DNA of 64,000 nucleotides from Hydnum rufescens UP504. Lineage: Eukaryota; Basidiomycota; Agaricomycetes; Cantharellales; Hydnaceae. Positions within the stretch are counted from its first letter, which is position 1. Each line of letters begins with the position of its first letter. Location of the stretch: NCBI GenBank assembly GCA_014904985.1, contig MU129128.1, forward strand, positions 32,157 through 96,156. The letters run 5' to 3'. The position numbers and the translations under genes are program-made. Under the pieces are notes generated by a model. The model was not told the DNA's origin. It worked only from the letters and a program-made list of their open reading frames with translations, and did not search any database. Of this stretch, positions 32,139-42,829 are shown piece after piece.

Positions 32139-32975
32139 TGTCAGGATCAAATTGACATTTGCTTCCACCTGTGGACTTACCCATCAGAGTATCATTCTTC
32201 ATTGACTCTATCATATGGCACCTACTTCTTCAAATGCTCTTGTCTCCTCTCTCCCTCCATTCAGTAAGGGGGTTATTGTCATCCTTGCCATTATTGGTGT
32301 TTCTCTTATTATTATTGCCCTCATACTATTGGGCCTCAACCAGTGGGCTATGGGCTGGGTAGTCAACCAGTGGCAGCATTGGCACCTTGTCAGCACCTGT
32401 TGTTCCCTCACTCCCCATGTGAGTCCATGCAGTTGCCAATCCAGACCCCTCCTCCTCCTCCTCCTCCTCCTCCACCCCCAGTCCCTAAATCCACACCTCC
32501 TGTCCCAATCCCTACTCCCTCAGCATCACTACAGTCCTTCAACACCTTGGACACCTTCAGAGTACCCAGGCATACACTGCCTTGGAAGTATATATGCTAA
32601 GGGGGATGCATATGGAAGTTAGGGCATAGCCATGTGGAGGTGTGCACAGGATTTGTAACATGGCTGTGTCAGCTTAGTGAGGCTTAGTGATGGTGGCTGT
32701 GGAGGCTGACTGATGGGCTGTGTCCATGATGGAGATGTGTCATCTTGATGGGCTGTGGAGGCTGTGGTGGCTGTGTGCAGGAAGTAGTACTTCTAGCCCT
32801 TCACAGTTGGGGGATCACCAGTTTTGATCTCTCAGGATTCCCACTGCAATAGGTGTGAGACTTGTGTGTCCCTTGTTGTGTGGTGTATACTCAGGATTCC
32901 CACTGCAATAGCATGTGGTTAATTAATCTCTTTCTTCTTTCTGTTTGTGGCTTTGATGGCAGTGTTGCCCTGACA
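32139..32975 (+). mobile_element. Solo LTR1 copy B
   Basis: 837 bp, TGTCAGGATC...TGCCCTGACA, flanked by GAGTT (32134-32138) and GAGTC (32976-32980), a 5-bp duplication differing by one transition. A TATA-like CTTCTAGCC region lies near 32790. Contains a broken copy of the LTR-borne frame. Confidence 0.9.
32215..32600 (+). pseudogene. LTR1-borne membrane protein, frameshifted copy
   Basis: Starts MAPTSSNALVSSLPPFSKGV with an intact helix. A frameshift after QWQHW puts the tail (SMQLPIQTPPPPPPPPPPP, then NTLDTFRVPRHTLPWKYIC) in another frame. The proline run has expanded through a CTC/CCT repeat. Confidence 0.6.
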
Positions 32976-33337
32976 GAGTCATGAGAAGGAGGTTGTCTTG
33001 TGAACAATGGAGTTCATGTCCAATTGTTTTGCCCTTGGTACCATTTGATGTGCATATTTGATAGCTTTCAGGATGTGGTTATTGTGAGCAAATCAGACAA
33101 GAATTGAATTCCAAATGTGAAAAATACTCCTTCAGAGTATGAACCACAGAGAGAAAATATTACAGAGACCACTGTTTTGATCCATTTGGCTTGTATTTGG
33201 TATTGAGTTAATAGGTGTTATTCATAGCTTTCTGGGTGCAACCTTTTCAAGTCATTCCAGTTAAAACTGATAGAGAAATTCAATGAATACTCCTTTAGAG
33301 TGGTATAACCCCTTTTTAGATCATGTAATGGATCCAC

Positions 33338-34005
33338 TATGGTTGCCATGGTCAGGTTTTGCCCAATTTAGGCAAAACCTAAACCTGACCAGGTTCCAAA
33401 ATCACCCCTGAGGGCAAAACCTGAACCTGACCTGAGGTTTGGTTCCATTCAGGTCAGGTTCAGGTTTAAACCTGGTTTAAACCTGGCTTAAACCTGAAAC
33501 CTGAGGTATGGGAGAAGCCATCATTTTCAGAGGGTACTACAGAATATCTTGACCCTCTGCTCAAGTCTCTGCCTCTGCCACTCCCTTTACATCCTGCTTT
33601 AGATCCACATCTCCTTCCTAGCCCCCTTTCACTTCAATTTACTGCTCACACATCTTCTGGAGATGGTATTTAGTCACTAGATTCTGTCATGTGACCTGTG
33701 ACCTGCACCAATTACCTCATTTGATTGCTGAGTCATGTGACTTCTGACTCCAGAACACATCTGTAAATTGCCAGATTTGGTGCCAAAATAATCATCAATG
33801 TACATGGAATGGAACCTACACCCTATCTTTCAGGTTCAGGTTTAAACCTGGTTTGAGACCAGTTTTTGGATTCAGGGCAAGGGAAAAACCTGAACCTGAC
33901 CTGAAGAAAATGAAATGAAACCTGACCCCAATGGAACCTGACCCAGGTCAGGTTCAGGTTTAAACTCAGGTTCCACAGGTTTAAACCTGAACTGAAGGAT
34001 CCATA
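33338..34005. mobile_element. hAT-type MITE, GGTTTAAACC family, copy 2
   Basis: Starts TATGGTTGCCATGGTCAGG and ends CTGAAGGATCCATA. Exact 8-bp target duplication GGATCCAC (33330-33337 and 34006-34013). 668 bp, same internal AGGTTTAAACC and CAGGTTCAGGTT repeats as copy 1, opposite orientation. Non-coding. Confidence 0.92.
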
Positions 34006-34336
34006 GGATCCACAGGTCCAGAACCAAGGTGAGGCATGGTCTGTGACATTACCCAATCACAATTCATCACCCTTAAGGCAATAAGGACACTCAGTGGTAA
34101 TGGAAGAGTGGTTCAAGCTTGGAGAAAGGTAGCAAGTTGAATTGCCCTGTCCAAGAAAAGTTGGACTTGAAGTAGGGTGTAAACAAACCCCTTTTTGATG
34201 TGGACTGTTGGAGTCCACCAGATAGACAATAATTGACTCATGTTCATGGTAGAGGAATATAGTGAAATTGTGGATTCCTGGGGTGTAAGATTCCAGTTGA
34301 TTTATGAGTGAGTGAATGAATGAATGAATGGCAAGG

Positions 34337-34815
34337 TGTTAAGGGACATTCATAGTACAAGGAGGCAATTGTGTAATCAAGTTGAGTACAAAAGAGAGTT
34401 CCTTGAGATGATTGATGAGGAGTTGGGGCACAAGGATTACATAAGGTTGTGAAAGACAAGTACATGAGAGGAGTGAGGTGGAAGACTAATTCTCACTGAA
34501 GCTTAACATGAGAGAAGAGTTTGTGAGAGATCAAAGGCTAATTGCAAGAGTGAGAGTTCAATCAAAGACAATATATTCTTGATCTTCTAAGGAGCAAGAG
34601 TACAAAAGGTAGCTACTTATATACTGAGAGATCAAGAAGGGATTGGTAAGGTAGTTACTAAGGAAGTGAGGATGAATAAAGGATGGAGAAGTAAGTGGGA
34701 AGGAGTGGATTGATAAGGAAGGAGGATTGGGAGTTGTAAGTGATGGGTGGCAATGTCACATGATTGTGGGATAGCAGTGGTTAATCTTGTGAGGTTGTGA
34801 GTATGACTCATAACA
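34337..34815 (-). mobile_element. Solo LTR3 copy c
   Basis: 479 bp, plus strand TGTTAAGGGACATTCATAG...ATGACTCATAACA, with an exact 5-bp duplication CAAGG (34332-34336 and 34816-34820). It landed in an ATGA-type microsatellite of LTR2 (GAATGAATGAATGAATGG). Confidence 0.92.
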
Positions 34816-35117
34816 CAAGGGAATTAATCAGTGGAATGACAATTAATAAATTTGTTTGTAAGGGAATTTGTCTTTGGATGAGGATTCCATGGTGTAGGGA
34901 TTTAGGCCCTGAATGGTAAGAAGAATCTAGATTCTTTCTGGATTCTTTGTCCAGATCCTTTTTGCCAAAAAAGAATCTGTAGGAGCTTGGGGAACTCCAT
35001 AGATTCTTTGAATACAAATTCCACCCTTATCCTAAATGCCCCCCTCTCCCCAAAAGGATGACCAAAGGCATGAGGATATGAATATATCCTGACATTGTCA
35101 CCATCTAGCTGCTGGCT

Positions 35118-36400
35118 TTGTTTTCAATACTGCAGTCTCAGCAGCTGTTCTATATGCAAAAATGTATCTTGTCAAAGAACCATACCATACATCCACCCTT
35201 TCCAGAGCCACCTGGTTGTTGGAGCTTCTTGCAGGGCACCCTGATCATTTTTGGACTCAGTTTGGAGTCAACAAGCATGTTTTTAAGTGCCTCATGTCTG
35301 AGCTGTGCAACATTGGAATGGCTGATTCAAAATACCTCACACTAGAAGAGCATGTTGCAATTTTTCTATATACATCAGTGATTGGTCTGTCAAGTCACTT
35401 TGTTGCCAAGCACTTTCAGCACAGCACAGACACAATCAATAAGTACATGGATGCCAGATAGTATGGCACTACTCTTTATCTCACATATCATTCCAAGGTA
35501 CTTTAAGGAGATCATGTTCTGCCTCTCTGCTGCCAACTTCTACAGAAAATATGTCCATCTGCCCATGGAAAATAGCCCCACACCTGATGAAATTCATTTC
35601 AATCCCAAATTGTACCCCTTTTTCAAGAATGTGCTTGGGGCAATGGATAGAACCCATATCACATGCAATCTGTCTGCTGCTGACTGTCCATCATTATGAA
35701 ATAGGAAGGGTGGTGTGTCACAGAACTGCCTTATTTGCTGTTCTTTTGACCTTTGTTTTCTATATGTTCTAAGTGGATGGGAGGGTTCTGTGGCAGATCA
35801 AACTGTATTCAAGGATGTGCATGCTACTGATCTTCCCATTCCAGCAGGGAAACAATACTTGGCTGATGGTGGGTTTGGGGCATGTGATGCTCTACCAATG
35901 CCATATCATGGTGTACATTATCACCTTCAAGAATGGGGTAGAGCTTCACAGCAGTATGGTAGCCCCACATCCTGGCATTCCTCTTCTCTGATTTAATTTC
36001 ATTCCAGCCCAGCCAACCCCAAAGAATTGTATAATCTTTGGCATGTGCAAGCATGGAATGTGGTTGAGCATATCTTTGGAATTCTCAAGTGAATATTTGG
36101 CATCCTTACATGCCCACCTGAGTACCATATGGATATCCAAGTGCAGATTCTACCTGCACTATGTGCCCTTCACAATTTCATCTGGTTTCATGACAGCAAT
36201 GAGATTAAAGAGTTTGATAATGATATTGTAGATCATGCCACTGGATTTCATGCAGATGACCTTTTCTATGGGCCCACCTCTCCAGCTGAGTGAGCAAGAG
36301 CAGTATCACTGTGGGATGAAATTGCTCAGGCTATGTGGGATAGCTATCAGGGGGTTTTGCAAGAGAGGGGGGTGGAGAATGGCATTCATAGGGAATAGAC
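35118..36400 (+). pseudogene. PIF/Harbinger DDE transposase, decayed
   Basis: N-terminal region: TWLLELLAGHPDHFWTQFGV and EEHVAIFLYTSVIGLSSHFV, with helix-turn-helix-like QHSTDTINKYM. Catalytic blocks: GAMDRTHI (first Asp, about 35646), LADGGFGACDALPMPYHGVH (second Asp, about 35865) and NVVEHIFGIL (Glu, about 36065). Between them is CLICCSFDLCFLYVLSGWEG, then SVADQTVFKDVHATDLPIPA. These read across several frames, and a stop follows ...FGILK. The protein excises and inserts the element with the help of the Myb-like partner. Clearly inactive. Confidence 0.9.
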
Positions 36401-36431
36401 TGCATATATATACAAAAAGACACTTGCCCAA

Positions 36432-38132
36432 TCAACTACCCCACACAGAAGGGCCAGACTGTGATTCTGAACCAGAGGCTTTGAGGTTTGCATAGTAGTG
36501 AGTCATTCCAGGGGCAATCTTCCTCCATACCCATTCATTCTGTAATGACTCATGCTTGAGGCTAAAATATACATCAGCTGCCCCAACCTCACTTTGAAGG
36601 ACATTGAGGAGTTCTGTGAGCTCAGCATCAGATAGAGCAGTCTCGATATCCTGTGCATGCTCCACAGCACAAATCCTCTGTTGTGGAGTGCCAAGTGCCC
36701 CTACTTCTCCCCCACCAGAGCCCAAAGTAGCAAGGAAAGTCTGGTTGAAGTCCATGAGGCTCTCCACAATGAGATTGAGAGGCCAGAGGAGGTGCATGGC
36801 TTTTTTGAAGTGGAGGTCAAGCCTGTAGACACATGTTTGTTGCTGGACAGTGTACCACTGCATGTACTGCCACCATTTGAGGTCAAGTCAGTTGTAGATA
36901 GAGTGGCAATGAAGGGGCTGACAGGTGGGGTGCAGGATGTATGGAATGGATCAGAGGGGGGGTTCTCCTCTGATATCTCAGCACCCTGTAGAGGTAATTA
37001 TGGTTTAAGAATAAGAGGACATTATCTTCCATTACTTATGGGGTTTTAATAATCACTATTGTTTTCCTCTCTGAGATCCAACCCACCATTCCTTTCTACC
37101 TGGGCTGCTCTAAAGGCATGGCCACCTTTGGGGACTAGCCCTTCATTGATTTCTTGCATATCCTCATACAAGGGCCAGCCTTGATTCCTAAATTTGTTTG
37201 CAAGAGGGTTTTGCTTGATTCCCATTAGATCCACACTTAAAATGATGTTTAAAATCAATTTTACCTTGATATACTGTTCCCAGATGCCCTCAGAGTCCAC
37301 CATGATATTGGTGCCTCTATTGAGGCTCCATGCAAAGCCAGACTATAAGCTTGTCCACTGCCCAATATAGCTCTTTTAGCTCACAAAAGGCCATAAGTCA
37401 AAATTCCTAGAGGACATAGCATATGGCACCTTCTGGTATTTGTTCTTGCACAATATAGGAGTCTTAGCCCCACCAGTGGTTGTGGACTTCACAATATCAG
37501 CAGCAACTTGATTCCAGCAGCTGCCTTGAAGCTACTGCCCTCAGAGTCACCACCATTAGGGGGTTTCATGCACCACAAACTCTTCCCAAATAGCTCCCAA
37601 ATAGTGTAGCCAAATGAGATTTGAGACTTTCTCAAAAATGGATTTGAGAGTGATTTGAAAACTGATTTGGAGCTACCTGAGCTCCAAATCCATTTTCAAA
37701 AGTGCCCAAATCTTAGCTTTACAATTCAAAAATGGATTTGAGAGGAATTTGAAGAGTGATTTGGAGCTCAAGTAGCTCCAAATCAGTTTTCAAATCATCC
37801 TCAAATTGGTTTTTGGGAAACTCTCAAATCTCATTTGGCTACACTATTTGAGAGCTATTTGGAAAGAATTTTCAGTGTGTGAAACCCCCTATTGCACTTA
37901 ACAGTGAGGAGAAGGGTGACCAATTCAGCCTCATTGGCAGTTGTCCAAATGGAGTGGTCAGACCCCCCAGCCTAGCTAACTGTCTCACCATTCTTGGATT
38001 TCCATGCAGTCCTTTTTTTTCAAGACCAGAGCAAGAGTATTGATTTCATCACTAGGTTTGACCATCTCAACCTTTACTGATAGGGGCCATGGGTGCCATA
38101 GGAGGCTGGGTTTCCAAATTATCTGCCACCAT
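36432..38132 (-). pseudogene. PIF/Harbinger Myb/SANT-like DNA-binding protein, decayed
   Basis: Second gene of the element. From the start near 38132 the visible blocks are WTTANEAELVTLLL, GGDSEGSSFKAAA, KNKYQKVPYAMSSRNFDLWP, SGFAWSLNRGTNIMVDSEGI / WEQYIK, and FRNQGWPLYEDMQEINEGLV / KGGHAFRAAQ. A GTAAAATTG...TCAAG segment (about 37213-37264) looks like an intron. The C-terminal part (36432-36863) is ALSDAELTELLNVLQSEVGA-type sequence. Several stops and the MITE at 37558-37889 disrupt it. In related elements this protein binds the TIRs and recruits the transposase. Confidence 0.8.
37558..37889. mobile_element. Fold-back MITE (332 bp) inside the Harbinger element
   Basis: Starts GGGGGTTTCATGCACC and ends GTGTGTGAAACCCCC, flanked by TA on both sides (37556-37557 and 37890-37891), so a Tc1/mariner- or PIF-like duplication. 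The inner arms (ATGAGATTTGAGACTTTC / CTCTCAAATCTCAT and repeated TTGGAGCT) fold into a long hairpin. Confidence 0.8.
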
Positions 38133-38351
38133 GACAAGAAAGGAAGGCAACAAGAAAGTGACACTCTTCAACAAAAGAGAGAAGAAAGAATCTGGGGCAC
38201 CCATTCAGCACTCAGCTTCTCCCAGATTCTTTCTATTGTACAATAATCCAGATTAATCTGGGACCAAGAATCTGGTCCATTTCACTAGTAGAATCTGGTG
38301 GAAAAATCTGGATTCTTGCAGCCATTCAGGGGCTTATCCTTCCAACAGAGG

Positions 38352-38801
38352 TCCAATTCTTGGTTCCCATATCTGTTGTGACCAGTGCAGGATTTGATTC
38401 TGCATCCATCCTGATTGTAAGAATCTGGCTCATTAGACCATTAAACTCTCAAAACCCACCATACCAGACTGGAATAAGAAGGGGTAGACATCTAAAGTCT
38501 GACCTGGTAGCAACTCCAATCCCAACCTCCTGAACATGACTATTATATATGGCATATACAATATGTGGTAATATACATCCTCCAGAGGCCACCTGGTGAA
38601 AAACCCCTAGGCTGGTGAGTCTGTATCCATTTGCTATCACTATTGTTGAGAGTATCTTCTGGCACATGTGTGTGATAGATTACAAAACAATGGCTTTTCA
38701 ATCTTGGTGCATGAAAGTAGCAGATCTGACTGGGCACCCCAATCAGCAGGTGCAAATATCATAGTCATATCTGATGGGATCATGAAGTATCACCCCAACC
38801 A
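38352..38801. other. No recognised feature
   Basis: 450 bp of single-copy sequence between LTR2 copy e and LTR1 copy E. No gene or repeat found. Confidence 0.4.
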
Positions 38802-38885
38802 GTGCCTGTCAGGAATGAATTGATGCTTGCTTCCATCCTCAGACCTACCCAGTAGACTTTCATTCCCATGCTAATCATATCACCA

Positions 38886-39440
38886 ATGGCATCCTCTTAC
38901 TTGTATATGCTTGCCCCCTCTGCCCCTCAACTCAGCAATGGGGTTCTTGTCATCATCATTGTGATGGCCATTGGTCTCAGACCTAGGTCAGTGGAAATCC
39001 TGAGAGATAGAAACTGAGGATTGCCCAACTGCAAAGGGCTATAAATACTATCTCCTGCACACAGCCACCACAGCCACTTACTAACTATGATCCATCAGCT
39101 TACTAACCTTTAGTCATCCTGTGTGTCCCTCCACATGGCCATTACCCAACTTCCACACATGCATTACTCATTGCTTATACCTCCAAGGTGCTCCATGCAC
39201 AGGTACCCCAAAGGTGTCAAAGGTGTTGAAGGACTGTGGTGATGATGAGGGTTGAGGGGTAGGAGAAGGAGTTTTGATTGGCAGCTGTAATGACTCATGT
39301 GGGGTGTGAGGTGATGAGGGGTCCCAGATGCCACCACTGATTTTGCCCAGCCCACATGTGGGCCCACTGCAATAGGTTATTAATCTCTTTCCTCTTTCTG
39401 CTTGTGACCTTGACAGTAATGTCACCCTGCACAATAGGGA
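38886..39440 (+). pseudogene. LTR1-borne membrane protein, split by inversion
   Basis: The N-terminal half (MASSYLYMLAPSAPQLSNGV, then LVIIIVMA) reads on the plus strand from 38886. The C-terminal half (HESLQLPIKTPSPTPQPSSS, ending FDTFGVPVHGAPWRYKQ and a stop) reads on the minus strand at 39168-39320 because of the inversion. The conserved C-terminal motif in a diverged subfamily supports a real coding past. Confidence 0.55.
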
Positions 39441-39844
39441 CACTACTTTGGACCTCTTAGGCTGGCTTCCACTACACAGGAAGGGACCTAAGAGGTCTCA
39501 GACTGCTAAGTAAGTGCAATGCCAATAGAGGTTGCTCACAGGGTCTGACCCTAGGGTAGCTCATGGAGCCTCATTTTATTGTCCATTGGACCTCCTGGCC
39601 TCATGTATAGCAGCTACTGCAGCACAGTAATATGTTTACTGCTGCTGCTTTAAGGCACTATTGGAGCTAATACTATTGTAGCTGCCCTGGAACTCCATCC
39701 CATAAAGAATAAAAGCTGCTCATCTTCCTCTGGCTGCTGTTAATGGCCCAAGGAGCTGCTCTTCTTACAGAAGCTTCTATGATTGATATCTTGACTTGCT
39801 CATTTCTCCACTCAGCAGCTGCTCATCTCACAGCAGCTGCTTGT

Positions 39845-40040
39845 TGAGGGTTGGGGACTGTTGGGGGGTTAGGGTTGGGGTTTGGAGTGGGTATGGTGGG
39901 AACATCTACCCCTATGCCTGGGTTGGGTTGTTGGGGGTTGGAGTTGACATGGTACAGGTTGGGAATGTCTACCCATGTCTAGTAGTATAGTTGATGGTTG
40001 GGGACTGTTAGGGGTTGGGGTTTAGGGTTAGGGTTGAAAT
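39845..40040. repeat. G-rich, TTAGGG-bearing module
   Basis: Tandem GGTTGGGGACTGTT, GGGGTTAGGGTTGGGG and TTTAGGGTTAGGGTTG words alternate with GGGAAYRTCTACCC. Shared with hAT2 (9495-9575) and AGCTG copy 1. G-quadruplex formation is plausible. Confidence 0.6.
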
Positions 40041-40134
40041 TGGCTGGGTGAATGTCTACCCCTGGTTGAGGGCTGCTGACTAATCAGCCTTACATGTGCT
40101 GCTGTAAGCATGATTAGTCACCAGAAATGTTCCA

Positions 40135-40225
40135 ACAGCAGGATTTGAACCTGTGACCTCATTGTAGGGCACCTGGGACTTTGGCAGCTTAGACCACTGG
40201 ACTTTCAACCCCCTCCCACCCACCC
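40135..40225 (-). other. tRNA-like module, copy 2
   Basis: The minus strand reads AGTCCAGTGGTCTAAGCTGC (A-box-like), a variable middle, and CACAGGTTCAAATCCTGCTG, a good T-arm with a 7-base TTCAAAT loop. The acceptor stem does not close. Probably a SINE-like or captured tRNA piece; GGTTCAAATCC is GGTTCGAATCC after CpG decay. Confidence 0.5.
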
Positions 40226-41514
40226 ATGATTTTTGTACTACAAGTAGGTGCACTCAAGCCTAAGGTGTATCAGCTAGTTGTGAAGTAGATTGGAGCTGCT
40301 ATGGGATGGAGAGGAGCTGCTGGCTTTAAATCTCAGTAGCTGCATACTGATATAGCAGCTGATTATTGATCATCATAGGAGCTGCTAGCTCTCAGTATGC
40401 CAGCACCTGCTCAAAGCACAGCCACATATCAGCACACCAGAGCCTATGAGCAGCTCTTTGGATGTTATATCAGCTGCTATAGAAGTGATAGGAGCTGCTG
40501 CTCTGAATCTCAGCAGCTGCATGCCATATAGCAGCTGATTACTGTTCATTATAGGAGCTGCTCATTCTCAATATACCAGCAGCTGCTAGGAGCACAGCTA
40601 CATACCAGCTTTTCTGATGATATATCAGCTACTTTGGGATGGATAGGAGGTGCTGACTCTGACTCTTAGTAGCTGCATGGGCACATAGCAGCTGATTGTT
40701 GTTCATTATAGGAGCTGCTAGCTCTGAGGGCAGCAGCTGCTGCTGTAAGCACAGCCACACAGCCACAGATTAGGACCTATGAAGAGCTCTTCTGATGATA
40801 TAGCAGCTACTATAGAATGGATTGGAGCAGCTGGCTCTCAGTATGACAGCAGGTGTTAGAAGAAAGCCCTCATAGCAGCTGAGTGCTGGTGATTGCAGGA
40901 GCTGCCAGATATCAGTGCTGGACCTCTTAGGTCCCTTCCTGTGTAGTGAAAGCCAGCCTAAGAGGTCAAAACTTGTTTCCCTGGGCTGCACCCTGACAGC
41001 ACCAATGGATTACTATTATAAGATTTCTAGTTATTCTTCTTCAGCCTCTGTGTTCTCTTGACTATAACCCCTGGATCATGATTGCTTCTGCTGCATGCAC
41101 CTGTGCCTCTTGAATATCCTCCCACCTACTCACTAGGATTGGGTCAGTCTCCTCAAAATATGCATCCATCCAATTATCTACCTTTTGAGCAGTGCTGCAT
41201 CATGAATGTGCTGTGGAATGATGTACTGGAGGTTCCTGAAAGTACAAATAGATGGATTCTGAACTCCACTGTCCTAGTTTATGGACTATTTTGATGTCTA
41301 TTCCCTGTTCCAGGAGAAAGGTGGTTCCACCAATGCAACAGCTATGGCCTGTCAGTCATTCCAGGCCAGTGTCTTGCCAAACCCTTGAGAGCCAATCCAC
41401 AATTGTTCTTTTTATTGGTGGTTTCCATCGTGTCTTGGTTTTGTAACTGATGAAATGCCCATGTGGCAGAACATTGCAGTTAATGTCCAGATGTCTTTCA
41501 ACCACTCTATATGG

Positions 41515-42829
41515 TGTTGGAGGGAGAAATCCCAAGACCATAGAAACCTTGCTGAAGGTCCATTCTCTATCCAAATGAAATCATACCTATTGAATGGTAC
41601 CAAATATGAAATGAACAGATCTAAATTGCAGTCCCTGTAACATTATCTTTCTATGTCTCATACTCTGAAGGAGTATTTTTCAATTTTTGAAGCCAATTCT
41701 TATCTGGTTTGGTCACCCTGAAAGCTGCTAAAAATGTGCATTGAACAGTATCAAGGGCAGGGTGATCAGATGCAAACTCCATTTTTCACAAGATAACCCC
41801 CTCCTCATGACTCCCCCCTTGCTCCACCATTACAAACAACAATCTGGTTCCATCCACCTTATGTCTGAAGGAGATAAGGCTCAGGGTGGCCTATTCCACC
41901 ATTCATTAAGGGAATTTATCCAGTTTCAAGGGAGGAATGGTTTGTAATGTGTTATTCTCCCCCATTTGACTTGATTTAGGAATATCTCCACCAGTTTTGA
42001 AGATTATGACTTCATTTCTTTTTCCCTATGCTTCCCTTATCTCTGAATTGTTTGTCATCAATTGAATTGTGGTCTGGAATGTATATTAGGTGCATGGAGC
42101 ACAAAATTAAGTAGTCTTCCCCCTCCCTCCAGTTTGAAGCTCCTTGAATTGCTGCTGGTCCCTGATTTCTCACTGGAAAAGAAGCAAATTCTAACTACAC
42201 TTGACTAAGGCCTCAAGAGGAGATCCTTAGGGTGTGGTAATTTGACAAGAACACACATTTTCACTTAATTGGGTGGGCTTTGTTGGCTCATAGTAATTTT
42301 TCCCTGTTCAAAAAGACCTTCTCCAGTTGAACCTGAACACTTGGATTAATTCTGTGGTCCCCTCTTTTGTCTTCAGCTTAGTGATGCACTGTAGTTGCAT
42401 TGATTCTGTTATGAGTTGTACTCATAACCTCATCACATGACCACTCCTTGCCACCTGGATTACTTACCATTATCAATCTCCTCTTTGTGCTTACCAGTCA
42501 GCCTCCTTAATAATTCCATTAGCAATACTCCTAGCTCTAGTATATAAGCAGCTACCCCTGTATTCTCAATTCCTTAGAAGATTGAGAATATATGTCATGG
42601 ATTGCCTCATCTCATTCATTCTTCCTTCATATTGAGTCTCACCAAGAATCAGTCCTCCTTGCTCCACTTCTCTTGCATACTCATCCCTCATGACCTTATG
42701 TAATCCTTGTGCCACACCCTCTCTCATCAAACATCTTAGGGGCTCCTCCTTTGTATGCAATATTGATTACCTAATCACTTCCTTGTACTATGAACAACCC
42801 CTAACAGATTCATAATCATCCTGCTTCCA
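41515..42829 (+). mobile_element. LTR2 copy f, inserted in the tyrosine recombinase
   Basis: Begins TGTTGGAGGGAGAAATCCC and ends ATCATCCTGCTTCCA, with an exact 4-bp duplication ATGG (41511-41514 and 42830-42833). A shorter, diverged subfamily (about 910 bp without the nested LTR3). Confidence 0.82.
42407..42806 (+). mobile_element. Solo LTR3 copy b, inside LTR2
   Basis: 400 bp, TGTTATGAGTTGTACTC...ACAACCCCTAACA, with an exact 5-bp duplication GATTC (42402-42406 and 42807-42811). TATA-like AGTATATAAG near 42539. Confidence 0.93.

Larger units (their letters stand above)
34905..38333. mobile_element. PIF/Harbinger DNA transposon, full length but decayed
   Basis: Terminal inverted repeats GGCCCTGAATGGTAAGAAGA and GCCCCTGAATGGCTGCAAGA (reverse complement of the right end), followed by GATTCTT-rich subterminal repeats. 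The 3-bp target duplication TTA (34902-34904 and 38334-38336) is characteristic of the superfamily. It carries a DDE transposase on the plus strand and a Myb/SANT-like gene on the minus strand, tail to tail, the standard two-gene set. A MITE has inserted at 37558-37889. Confidence 0.93.
31519..38347 (-). mobile_element. LTR2 copy e, split by four later insertions
   Basis: On the minus strand it begins TGTTGGAAGGATAA (38347) and ends ATCCTGCATACA (31519), with an exact 4-bp duplication GAGG (plus strand 31515-31518 and 38348-38351). LTR2 sequence is found at 31519-32138, 32976-33337, 34006-34336, 34816-34904 and 38334-38347. Between these lie LTR1 (32139-32975), a MITE (33338-34005), LTR3 (34337-34815) and a PIF/Harbinger element (34905-38333). 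Each has its own target duplication. Confidence 0.88.
39430..40988. mobile_element. AGCTG-rich element, copy 2, intact ends
   Basis: Ends CACAATAGGGACACTAC/TTTGGACCTC on the left and CAGCCCAGGGAAACAAG/TTTTGACCTC on the right (reverse complement). Each is followed by the near-palindrome CCTCTTAGG...ACACAGGAAGGGACC. Flanked by CACCCTG on both sides (39423-39429 and 40989-40995), a 7- to 8-bp duplication. The interior has many AGCAGCTGCT words, a TTAGGG module (39845-40040) and a tRNA-like stretch. Non-coding. A hAT-type origin is possible. Confidence 0.75.
38807..40998 (+). mobile_element. LTR1 copy E with internal inversion and nested AGCTG element
   Basis: Begins TGTCAGGAATGAATTG. Its terminal CCCTGACA is found at 40991-40998, after the AGCTG element that landed 7-8 bp from its end. 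The flanks GTGCC (38802-38806) and GCACC (40999-41003) are the two CpG-decay products of GCGCC, a hidden 5-bp duplication. Between about 38990 and 39364 the sequence is inverted relative to other LTR1 copies. Confidence 0.75.

Noticed and set aside
40135..40225. Functional tRNA gene
   Set aside because: T-arm and A-box-like words are present but the acceptor stem does not pair, and it lies inside a transposon with a second decayed copy.
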